NCBI RefSeq assembly: GCF_029962835.1 | Contig: NC_080587.1 | Location: forward strand, 53,535,528 to 53,599,527 | Length of the DNA: 64,000 nt | From: Magnolia sinica | Lineage: Eukaryota; Streptophyta; Magnoliopsida; Magnoliales; Magnoliaceae | Direction: 5' to 3' | In this document: one piece after another, positions 46,152 through 55,781 of the stretch | How the letters are laid out: the number at the start of each line of letters is the position of its first letter | Position numbering within the stretch: position 1 is the first letter of the stretch | Made by a program: the position numbers and the translations under genes | The notes under the pieces: generated by a model | Seen by the model: the letters and a program-made list of their open reading frames with translations, nothing else | Database searches by the model: none | Told to the model about the DNA's origin: nothing

Positions 46152-46261
46152 GTCAAGAAGACTATAACAGGTTGAGACCTCTCAGCTCCAGTGGCGCTGA
46201 TGTCTCTCTCCTTGCTTTCTCTCTCATTAGCAGGCCTAGTTTTGAGAACATAGCAAGGAAG
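46152..46261 (+). pseudogene. ROP/RAC GTPase exon captured in CACTA-2
   Basis: It lies between acceptor catgcag and donor gtgagc. It encodes [20 protein letters not shown] followed by [42 protein letters not shown] is the switch II region of plant ROP (RAC-like) small GTPases, and the exon edges coincide with the usual exon of these genes. The frame is intact, but YRG has become SSG and only one exon is present, so no GTPase can be made. ROP proteins normally act at the plasma membrane in polarity signalling. Confidence 0.88.
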
Positions 46262-47372
46262 GTGAGCTTATTTGATTGTCCTGCTGTGATTTTTTTTTTT
46301 CAATACCCAATTGTATTTTGTTGGCATTGATATTCTGCTCAAAGTAATATTAATGATGCTGTATTCTTATGGTACACTTTTCTGATTTTCTATGACTTTC
46401 TTTTTCCGGATTCTGTTATTCGTATTGGTTTCTATTTGTATTTCACATGTGCTGAATCTCAATATGTTCTGTTATAGTTCTAGTCCTGAGCCTGCCTCTT
46501 CCTTGTTGAACTCTTGCCTTTACTTTACTCTAACATTGCTCATTTTTATACTTTTATTACCTGTTCTGATCTTCTGGCCACTAAGCTGGATTCGCACTAT
46601 CCAACTATTGGTGACTCATGGTGTTGTGGCTTCAAAAACATCACGCACCTGGTTCACCACTCACCAATGGTGGCTCAGTCACTTAGCATCAAAACTTGAC
46701 CGTCCAATATGGGAAAAACAAAGAGGTCAGGCAGATTTGTGAGTTGCCTGAGTCGACTCAGTAAATCCACCCCGTTTTGACTCGTACCAAGCACCTAGCT
46801 AACCGGGTGTCAACAAATGGGGCAATAGAAGATCAAAGGGCAACTAAACTGATTTGCTGGCATTTGGATCATGGGGTTTAAGATGGAGAGTCGCTAAACT
46901 GATTCTATCATTTCCAGTCTCTAATATCTCCAATGATTTCTATCTTGCAACGTATCATTGGAAATTTCTAATACACCGCCTAGTTTCTCAAATTAGCTTC
47001 GAATTCAATTGTTAGGTTTTAGTTTATTAGCGTTGTTTTTTAATTGTGTAGATATTTGTTAATCAAATCAACCCAGAAATTGCTAAAGCAGGGTGACACC
47101 AATTTAATTCATATTGATGGCCGATCTTTAGTTGTATTCTCATGCATTTCGAGCAGGCCTGAAGCAATCCTAGCTAGAATTTGGGGCCTAGTTCTGCCAT
47201 TTTGAATGGAATGGAGCTAGCTCCACTGGTTTACCTAGAATAGGAATCAAATAAATTTCCTAAATCAGATGATATCTGTGTAGCCTGCATCTTTTCTGTG
47301 CATGTGGACTGTCTGATGATGAATCTGAAGCATCCAACTGATGGGCAAGCTTGGATTTTCCATGTTTCAAAA

Positions 47373-47562
47373 CTCTGCTATCTAAACAGTGAGCTTCAAC
47401 AATTTCTTCTCACCTAAAACATATTAAGTATAGATGGTGCTTAAGGGGATCCATGAGGTCCATTGGAATATATGTGTTTGATCTAATCCGTCCAAAAATT
47501 CTAATATATAATTTCAAAACTCTGCTATCTAAACAGTGAGCTTCAACAATTTCTTCTCACCT
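47373..47562. repeat. Direct repeat in CACTA-2 filler
   Basis: A ~55-bp phrase containing 'ctgctatctaaacagtgagc' occurs at about 47373 and again at about 47515, followed both times by 'cttctcacctaaaacat'. It was probably duplicated after capture. Confidence 0.7.
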
Positions 47563-47709
47563 AAAACATCTATTGTTTGGACAACATGGGAATAGTGAAG
47601 TGTATACATCTTTGGAAAGATGCAAACCACTAATTGTAGTTTGTGTTCTTGTTATTTCTAGTTAGTTATAGTGCCCATGTTACTGACATCCTGTTTGGTT
47701 TTTCTACAG

Positions 47710-48574
47710 TGAGTTTCAGCTAATTCATGAATTGTGCTTATATGTACTATCTTCATCACAAAGGACAAAACTTATACGAGCAACACTGGGAATATAGCAT
47801 GCTTTTCTATCATGGATTCCTCTGGGCTATATATTTGAATCCCTGCTGGTTTGTGCTTTAACAACTACGGATCTAAAGAGTTATTAATGCTAAGTTACTT
47901 TTGGTTTCTATATTTTTCTATAACATTTTCCTTTATCCGACTTTCTTATCTCCCATTAATCTTATGCATTTGCTAATGTTTTGTGGATGTGATAGCTGGA
48001 AACACTCCTAAAGTTCTTTCCCATGGCATTGTATAGGAATCTTATTCTCCTGTGTTTAACAGATGTAAGAATCCATTTCACAGTTCAATAGAAATCTATA
48101 TTTTACCATTTTTCTCTGTTAAGTAGTGATTATTCTATGTTTCCTAATGTCATGATGTTCACAGGTTTCGTCCCTTCAATTTGAAGATTACTATGACATG
48201 CAATATGTTAAAATGTACACTATGTTCATGATGCAACTACCGGTATCGTTCTGTTATCATTGCATATTTGCATGTGTATTAGTTCTATATCCAAAATTGC
48301 TATTTGTTTCCTTGAGTGTGCTCAATGACACATCATCTAATGTTCCATAGAGTATTCTCCCACTTGGAACAAATACTCCTAATTCTTATGCAAATGGGAA
48401 GAGCAGGTACTTCTTCATTGCATGGAATTGCTGCATGCATGTAAACTCATGATGCCTCTGCTGCATCTTCATACTGAGATTCTGATGTGCCATTGAGCAT
48501 GTCTGATATGCTTCTTTTGGTCCATTCAGGCATTTATTCAAAATCTAGCCCTTTTTTTCACTTCATTTTACAAG
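47710..48574 (+). pseudogene. Five consecutive exons of exportin-1 (XPO1/CRM1) captured in CACTA-2
   Basis: Exons: 47710-47848, 47996-48064, 48165-48242, 48351-48406 and 48530-48574. They encode FQLIHELCLYVLSSSQRTKL and HAFLSWIPLGYIFES; LETLLKFFPMALYRN; FEDYYDMQYVKMYTMFM; ILPLGTNTPNSYANG; and AFIQNLALFFTSFYK. In this order they follow the HEAT-repeat middle of plant exportin-1, the nuclear export receptor for leucine-rich signals. Each is bounded by splice sites, the last by a GC donor (gcaagt). A TAG in the first exon (ATA TAG CAT) stops translation. Introns are retained, so the capture was from DNA and not from mRNA. The rest of the >1000-residue protein is absent. Confidence 0.92.
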
Positions 48575-50137
48575 GCAAGTTCCTCGGCTGTATAGTGAAT
48601 AGATAATATGAATGCCAAGATTTAAAAGGTGAAGAGTTCATGATGTATATGGAGCTATACTGATTGCACATGTCCTATTGAGTTTAGTTAAGTTTGGTTT
48701 AAACCGAATAAACTGACAGTTCATACTTGTTTGTACAGGTTCCACTGTCGGCATGCCGTTATTCAGTCCATTTTTAATGTTCTTTGAGTGCTTGAGTAGT
48801 TTTATTAAAACCAAACTAAAAAGGGCTCCAGTTCTAGTTGAACCCGGTTGGATTGGATGGTCTGGTCTAGTTTTTAAAACACTAGACCTAACCTATAATT
48901 CCATTTGTATGCTTAGGGCTTGGTTTTCAATGAGATTAGTTTTTGAAAAAATTTCATACACTTTCAAATCTATCACCTCTCACTTCTAATCTTTTGTAGT
49001 GTTAAAGATAAATTGTAGCACATGTTACTTTGTCACTTAAGAACATGTGGTACCCTGGCACATGGGGCGGTTGAATATGGATTGTAGCTCACGGTGCCCC
49101 GTGGCATATCCGCATGTGGTGCACAAGCGGAGCTTGAAGATGGGTGAGGGACATGTGGTGCATGGGCATGGCGTACGCTTGTACAATCATACATGCGGAA
49201 AACTTAAAGATGAAGGTGTACTATGCTAATATATGATAAATTGATATGTAGGCGTTTGATGGGCATTGACAATACTATAGCATATACATCGCTTTAAGAT
49301 AAATGGTAGCACATCCATATACTCTGTCTAATCTCAAGTGTCCTATCACAGGTGCCAACTGTTTTAAGCTGTCTATGCACATCCAAATGGAGCAGGTGAG
49401 CTTCTTTTACTTTATTTTATTAAAAATATATCACCTCCACTCTTCGATTTGGAAACATGATGTCCCAAGTAATTTATTTGCACTATTCAACCATACCATC
49501 AGATTCTTCACCCTAGAAAACCACTAAGGACCCTAAAACAAAGGAAACGAGCTACGAGGGAATCTAGACCCTTGAATTTCAGTCACAAAATAGCTGGAAT
49601 ATTTACAATCAGTGTCCCTTTTTTGGTGGGTGGTCGGTAACATTGGAGAACTCCGCTATGTTTTAAAGCTGTTATTACCCAAGAAGTATGTCTCTCCTTA
49701 CCTCGGTTGTATTATCATAAATCACATCATTTTAGGGCATGAGACAACGAATGAGGCAGATCCAAAGCTCAAGTAGACCCCATCACAGAAAATAGTTGGG
49801 ATTAAACACCTCCTATTAAAAAATTCTTTGGGCCACATAAGTTTTTGATTAAGCTAATATTTGTATTTTCCCTTATTATACGTCTTTGTTAACTTATAAA
49901 TAATTTGGTTCTCAAATAAACATCATGGTGGGCCTAGGAAGGTTTCAAAGGTGGCGTCACATTTCCAGATTTTATTAAATATCATAAAATTCTATAACTC
50001 ATCAAAACTCTAAATGAGATGGAAAACAGATATCTATAAACGTACATGACTTTTCCATTAAAACCCATCAATGCCCACGGTGTGTGTTTTTTTTAGTTGT
50101 CTTTTCTGCCAATAATACATACTTGTCTGGGTGCCAG

Positions 50138-50229
50138 GTTCAAATATGCCCTGTACGCCGCAAGCAATTGATGTTCCGAGGAAGGCTAAAGTTCTGATTG
50201 TTCCAGAAAAGGCTGCCAGCGCCGGAGGG
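50138..50229 (+). pseudogene. Glutamate dehydrogenase (NADP-type) exon fragment in CACTA-2
   Basis: Between acceptor tgccag and donor gtatga the frame reads GSNMPCTPQAIDVPRKAKVL followed by IVPEKAASAGG. The pattern GSNMP.TPEA.DV..KA.VL.AP..AA.AGGV is that of the nucleotide-binding half of hexameric (NADP-type) glutamate dehydrogenases. The frame is open over 30 codons but isolated. GDH interconverts glutamate and 2-oxoglutarate; this piece has no catalytic capacity. Confidence 0.72.
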
Positions 50230-50295
50230 GTATGAATATTTTTGGACAGCTAAAAATGAAAAATATCCTATGGGCCTTTTTCAATTAACCGTTAG

Positions 50296-50545
50296 CCTTT
50301 TGTTTAATGGGCCTTAAGTCCTAAGTAAATATGTTGGAGAGACTGAAAAGAATGTAAGGGACCTGTTTGCTGATGCTGAGAATGACCAACGGACTCCCGG
50401 TGAGCAGCTTTGCTTAGAGAAATGTCATGTTTTATAGTGATGGCTATGCCATACATGCTTGTTTTGATAGTCTAATTTGTATTCCTTTCTTTCCTTGTTT
50501 TAGGTGATCAAAGTGATATGCATGTTATCTTACCGAGTTTAATGA
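50296..50545 (+). pseudogene. NSF (vesicle-fusing ATPase) two-exon fragment in CACTA-2
   Basis: Exon 50296-50399 reads NGP, a TAA stop, then [20 protein letters not shown] and ENDQRTP, followed by donor gtgagc. Exon 50504-50545 (after ttttag) reads GDQSDMHVI and then diverges. [37 protein letters not shown] is the region between Walker A and Walker B of the D1 ATPase of N-ethylmaleimide-sensitive factor, which disassembles SNARE complexes. The stop is where a Glu codon (GAA) should be. The second exon loses the Walker B region FDEIDA. The exon order is correct and the intron is kept. Confidence 0.87.
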
Positions 50546-50626
50546 GTAAGTCTTCTATTTTCTTAGCTTTTCATGTTTCTCAATGTTTGTTTTGCTCACT
50601 AATTTCTTCTGCGTGTGTTTTTCTAG

Positions 50627-50707
50627 CTTCTTACACCCAGCTGATACTGATAACCAGATGTTGCATGTGGGAGGGTTGGAGCTGCATATTTCAGATTCAA
50701 GCATCTG
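50627..50707 (+). other. Unidentified exon-like segment in CACTA-2
   Basis: A consensus acceptor (tttttctag) and a strong donor (gtacgt) flank 81 bp. One frame is open across it and reads FLHPADTDNQMLHVGGLELH followed by ISDSSI. It is not a continuation of NSF and I do not recognise the protein. Given its surroundings it is probably an exon of a sixth captured gene. Confidence 0.45.
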
Positions 50708-50964
50708 GTACGTCTCTTGTCAAGAATGCACATGTGTAGTTCATCAAATAATACATTATGTGATATCGTGTGCATGATATCTATCTTGTAATTTCCCTCA
50801 TGTATTTTGCTTAAAATCCATGTTTATGCATGATTCTCATGCATTGACATGGATTTGAGCTAAAAAAGATTGAAATGGAAAATTTGAGAAAACATGGGAG
50901 ATTTTCTTTTATAAAGTAAGTATTTGAGACCAAGTGGTTATGTATTTGCTCCATTAAATTTGCT

Positions 50965-51292
50965 CAAAATTAATGGAGCAGACCCGGATGTGCGTCGGAG
51001 CTATCCAGATGAGCGGGGGTCCCTGGAAGGTGGGAACCGCTGTTATGACCATGATGAAGCTGTCCATTTCCTATGGACAGCATTGGAGGGGCCTGGCCAT
51101 TTGGACAGGCCGTGTTTATGTATTTGATCGAAATTAATGGAGCAGACCCGGATGTGCGTCGGAGCTATTCGGAAGAGTGGGGTTCCCTGGAAAGAGGGAA
51201 CTGCTATTATGACCATGATGAAGCTGTCCATTTTTTATGGACAGCATTGGAAGGGCCTGGCATTTGTGTCGGATGGCCGTGTTTATATCTGT
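50965..51292. repeat. 164-bp tandem duplication next to the telomere-like array
   Basis: The sequence from 'aaaattaatggagcagaccc' at about 50965 recurs at about 51129, with 'gaagctgtccat' and 'tggacagcattgga' in both copies. The spacing is 164 bp, with several substitutions between the copies. It directly precedes the CCTAAA array. Confidence 0.8.
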
Positions 51293-51308
51293 ATTTGCAG
51301 GGACCATA

Positions 51309-54300
51309 CCCTTAACCTAAACCAAAACCTATGACCTTAACCTATAACCTAAACCTCAACCTTAACCTAAACCTAAACCTTAACTTAAAACCTAAAACCT
51401 AAACCTAAACCCAAAACCTAAACCTAAACCTTAACCTATTCTCAATTCCCTAAACTTATATCTTATAACCTAAACGTAAACCTAAACCTAAACCTTAACC
51501 TATACCTATAACCTTAACCTAAACCAAAACCTATGACCTAAAACCTTAACCTATAACCTAAACCTCAACATTAACTTAAACCTAAACCTTAACCTAAACA
51601 TATAACATTAACCTAAAACCTAAAACATAAACCTAAAACCATAACCTATAACTTAAACTCAAACCCATTCTCAAATTCAAAAACCTATAATCTAAACTAA
51701 AACCTATAACCAAAACCAAAACCAAAACCAAAACCTATAACCTAAACCCGAACCCATTCTCAAATCCCAAAACCTATAACCTAAACCTAAACCTAAACCT
51801 AATCCTATAACCTAAACTCAAATCCCTAAACCTTAACCTATAACCTAACCTAAACCTATACTTATAACCTAAAACTATTCCCAAATCCCAAAACCTATTA
51901 CCTAAACCTAACCTCTCCCTAAACCTATAACCTAAACTCAATTCCCTAAACCTAAACCTACACCTAATCCTAATCTCAACTCCCTAACCTAAACCTAAAC
52001 TTAAACTTGAAAACCTAAACCTAAACCCAATCCCGAACCTAAACCCAATTTCCTAAACCTAAACCTAAACCATAACCCATTCTCAAATCCAAAAACCTAT
52101 AACCTAAACCTATAACCTATAACCTAAACCTTAACATAAACCTATAACCTATAACCAAAACATATAACCTAAACCCGAACCCATTCTCAAATCCCTAAAC
52201 CTATAACCTAAACCTAAACCTTAACCTATAAGCAAAACCTATAACCTAAACCTGAACCCATTCTCAAATCCCAAAACTTATTACCTAAACCAAAACCAAA
52301 ACCTATAACCTAAGCCCGAACCCATTCTCAAATCCCAAAACCTATAACCTAAACCTAAACATATAACCTAAACTAAAACCTATAACCTAAACCCGAACCC
52401 ATTCTCAAATCCTAAAACCCAAACCTAAACCTAAACCTAAACATAAAACCCAAACCTAAAACTATTCTCAAATCTCAAAACCTATAACCTAAACCTAACC
52501 TTTCCCTAAACCTATAACCTAAACTCAATTCCCTAAACCTAAACCTAGACCTAATCCTAAACCTATAGCCTAAACTCAAATCCCTAAACCTTAACCTATA
52601 ACCTAACCTAAACCTATACTTATAACCTAAAACTATTCCCAAATCCCAAAACCTATTACCTAAACCTAACCTTTTCCTAAACCTATAACCTAAACTAAAT
52701 TCCCTAAAGCAAAACCTACACCTAATCCTAATCTCAACTCCCTAACCTAAACCTAAACCTAAACTTGAAAACCCAAACTTAAACCCAATCCCGAACCTGA
52801 ACCCGATTTCCTAAATCTAAACCATAACCCATCCTCAAATCCAAAAACATATAACGTAAACCAAAACCAAAACCAAAACTTATAACCTAAACCCGAACCC
52901 ATTCTCAAATCCCAAAACCTATAACGTAAACTAAAACCAAAACCTATAACCTAAGCCCGAACCCATTCTCAAATCCCAAAACTTATAACCTAAACCTAAA
53001 CCTATAACCTATAATATAAATCAAAACCTAAACCTAAACCTAAAACCTAAACCTATAACCTATAATCTAAATCAAAACCTATTACCTTTCCCTAAAACCT
53101 TAGCCTAAACCTATAACCTATAACCTAAATCAAAACCACAACCAAAACCTAAAACCTAAACCTATAACCTATAACCTAAATTAAAACATATAACCTATAA
53201 CCTAAACCAAAACCTATAACCTAAACTTAAACCAAAATGAAAACCTATAGCCTAAACCTAAACATATAACTTAAACTAAAACCTATAACCTAAACCTAAA
53301 CCTATATGCCCGAACCCATTCTCAAATCCCAAAACCTATAACCTAAACCAAAACCAAAACCTATAACCTAAACGTGAACTCATTCTCAAATCCCAAAACC
53401 TTTAACCTAAACCTAAACCTTAACATAAACCTATAACCTATAACCTAAATCAAAACCTATAACTTAAACCAAAACCATAACCTATAACCTAAACTCGAAC
53501 CCATTCTCAAATTCAAAAACCTATAACCTAAACCAAAACCTATAACCAAAATCAAAACCAAAACCAAAACTTATAACCTAAACCCGAACCCATTCTCAAA
53601 TCCCAAAACCTATAACCTAAACCTAAACCGTAACCTAATCCTATAACCTAAACTCAAATCCCTAAATCTTAACCTACAACCTAACCTAAACTTATACTTA
53701 TAACCTAAAACTATTCCCAAATCCCAAAACCTATTACCTAAACCTAACCCCTCCCTAAACCTATAACCTAAACTCAATTCCCTAAACCTAAACCTACACC
53801 TCATCCTAATCTCAACTCCCTAACCTAAACCTAAACCTAAACTTGAAAACCCAAACTTAAACCCAATCCCGAACCTGAACCCGATTTCCTAAACCTAAAC
53901 CATAACCCATTCTCAAATCCAAAAACCTATAACCTAAACCTAAACCTAAACCAAAACCAAAACTTATAACCTAAACTCGAACCCATTCTCAAATCCCAAA
54001 ACCTATAACCTAAACCGAAACCAAAACCTATAACCTAAACCCGAACCCATTCTCAAATCCCAAAACCCAAACATAAACCTAAACCTAAACATAAAACCTA
54101 AACCTAAACCTATAACCTAAACTCAAATCCCTAAACCTAAACCTAAACCTAATCCTATAACCTAAACTCAAATCCCTAAACCTTAACCTATAACCTAACC
54201 TAACCTAAACCTATACTTATAACCTAAAACTATTCCCAAATCCCAAAACCTATTACCTAAACCTAATCTTTCCCTAAACCTATAACCTAAACTCAATTCC

Positions 54301-54878
54301 CTAAACCTAAACCTAGACCTAAACCTAAACCTATAGCCTAAACTCAAATCCCTAAACCTTAACCTATAACCTAACCTAAACCTATACTTATAACCTAAAA
54401 CTATTCCCAAATCCCAAAACCTATTACCTAAACCTAACCTTTCCCTAAACCATAACCCATTCTCAATTCCCTAAAGCTATAACCTATAACCTAAACCTAA
54501 ACCTAAACATAAACCTAACCTAAACTTATAACCTTTCCTAAAACCTTTAACTTAAACCTAAACTTCAAACCTAAATGTATTTTCAAATCCTTAAACTCAA
54601 ACCTACACCTAATCCTAATCTCAACTCCCTAACCTAAACCTAAACTTGAAAACCCAAACCTAAACCCGATCCCGAACCCGAACCTGATTTCCTAAACCTA
54701 AACCTTAACCTGTAATCAAGTTCCCAAAAGCTATAACCTATAACCTAAACCTTAACCTAAACCTAAACTAAAACCTATAACCTAAACCTTAACTTATAAC
54801 CTAAACTTAATTATAACCTATAGCCTAACCTTAACCTAAACCTATAACCTAAACCTAAACCAAAACCTAAACCTATAA
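51309..54878. repeat. 3.6 kb telomere-like CCTAAA array inside CACTA-2
   Basis: The block consists of CCTAAA and CCTATAA-type units, with clusters such as 'aacctaaacctaaacct'. The plant telomere repeat is CCCTAAA, so this is a degenerate six-base relative (TTTAGG on the other strand) and not a true telomere. A longer unit with 'cgaacccattctcaaatccc' recurs many times, and blocks of several hundred bp repeat (for example, the segment around 51810-52000 resembles 52560-52760, 53650-53830 and 54180-54290), giving a higher-order structure. The strand bias is the same throughout. Open frames on its minus strand are by-products of the repeat. Confidence 0.9.
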
Positions 54879-55019
54879 TCATATGGTGAGACCATTTCTT
54901 TTGTGTCAATTTCATTCCTCTTTGAGTTTTTTTTTTTAATTCATTAAGAAAAAAAAGTGGTTATATGTGATGCATTTCTTTCACTGTCTTTCTTTTCTCC
55001 AATGGGCATCTAATTTATG

Positions 55020-55290
55020 AATGACATGAGTGTTTGTAGGATGATGGAATATACGAAGCTGTTGAAATTTCAGGATGAAGTCGAGCACATTTCTCTAATG
55101 AAGCCAAAGATTTGTATTTTCAGCATTATTGTAATTATAACTGTAATTGATTGTAATTGTAATTAATTGAATGAAGGATTGTAATTGTAATTGAATGAAT
55201 GAAGGATTGTAATTGTAATTGAATGAATGAATGATTGTATAGGTGGTAATTGAATGAACAGGTGGTAATAGAATGAACAAATGATTTAAT
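55020..55290. repeat. Short tandem repeats of 'gattgtaattgtaattgaat' type
   Basis: After a possible exon start (tgtttgtag|gatgatgg, 55040) there are several copies of a ~30-bp unit 'gaaggattgtaattgtaatt' (55150-55250), decaying into 'ggtggtaattgaatgaa'. This separates the telomere-like array from the right subterminal region. Confidence 0.65.
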
Positions 55291-55304
55291 TTTTCAATGT
55301 ACAA

Positions 55305-55781
55305 AATAGCTACGGATATTGACCGTAGCCACTAGTCAGACAGGTGTAGCCTTTTTAATTTTGGCATATTGCTACAGACTTTCAGCTACAAATAATATCC
55401 ATAGCTGTTTGAAGTTTTTGCTACAGATATAATTGCTATGGATTATATCTGTAGCTATTTAACATATAGCTACGGATTAAATCCGTAGCCAATAATCAGA
55501 CAGGTGTAGCCTTTTAAATTTTGGCCTATTGCTACGGACTTTCAGCTATATTAAATATCCGTAGCTGTTTAAGTTTTTTGCTATAGATATAATTGCTACA
55601 GATTTAATCCGTAGCCATTGACCTATAGCTACGGATTAAATCCGTAGCTATAGGTTCTAGACCTATCGTTATGGCACCTACGACGACGGTCGTGTTACGG
55701 ACTAGCTACGGACTGAATCCGTAGCCATAGGTCTATGGCTACAGATTTAATCCATAGCCTTTGCCCCTTTTTTTGGTAGTG
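55305..55781. repeat. Right subterminal repeats of CACTA-2
   Basis: About a dozen copies, in both orientations, of GCTACGGATTAAATCCGTAGC-like palindromic motifs, mirrored by those at 44715-44790. They are expected to be transposase-binding sites. Confidence 0.8.

Larger units (their letters stand above)
44668..55781. mobile_element. 11.1 kb Pack-type CACTA transposon (CACTA-2)
   Basis: The ends 'cactaccaaaaaatcgggca' and the inverted 'tgcccctttttttggtagtg' are CACTA termini. Both flanks carry tta (44665-44667 and 55782-55784), the 3-bp target duplication of the superfamily. Inverted GCTACGGATTTAATCCGTAGC motifs fill the first 130 bp and the last 460 bp. No transposase is present. Inside are exons from at least five host genes, all on the plus strand and with introns retained, and a 3.6 kb telomere-like array. 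Perfect TSDs together with collinear flanks make this the best-supported element of the window. Confidence 0.93.

Noticed and set aside
49680-49960. Separate transposon inside CACTA-2
   Set aside because: The text resembles MITE filler ('gaggcagatccaaagctcaag'), but no terminal repeats or target duplication could be identified.
53610-54410. Minus-strand open frames rich in FRFRELSLGYRFR-type repeats
   Set aside because: They are translations of the CCTAAA-like array; the period of the repeat creates long frames without coding meaning.
51309-54878. CRISPR array or true telomere
   Set aside because: There are no regular spacers. The unit is mainly CCTAAA and not the plant CCCTAAA, and it lies inside a transposon with sequence on both sides.
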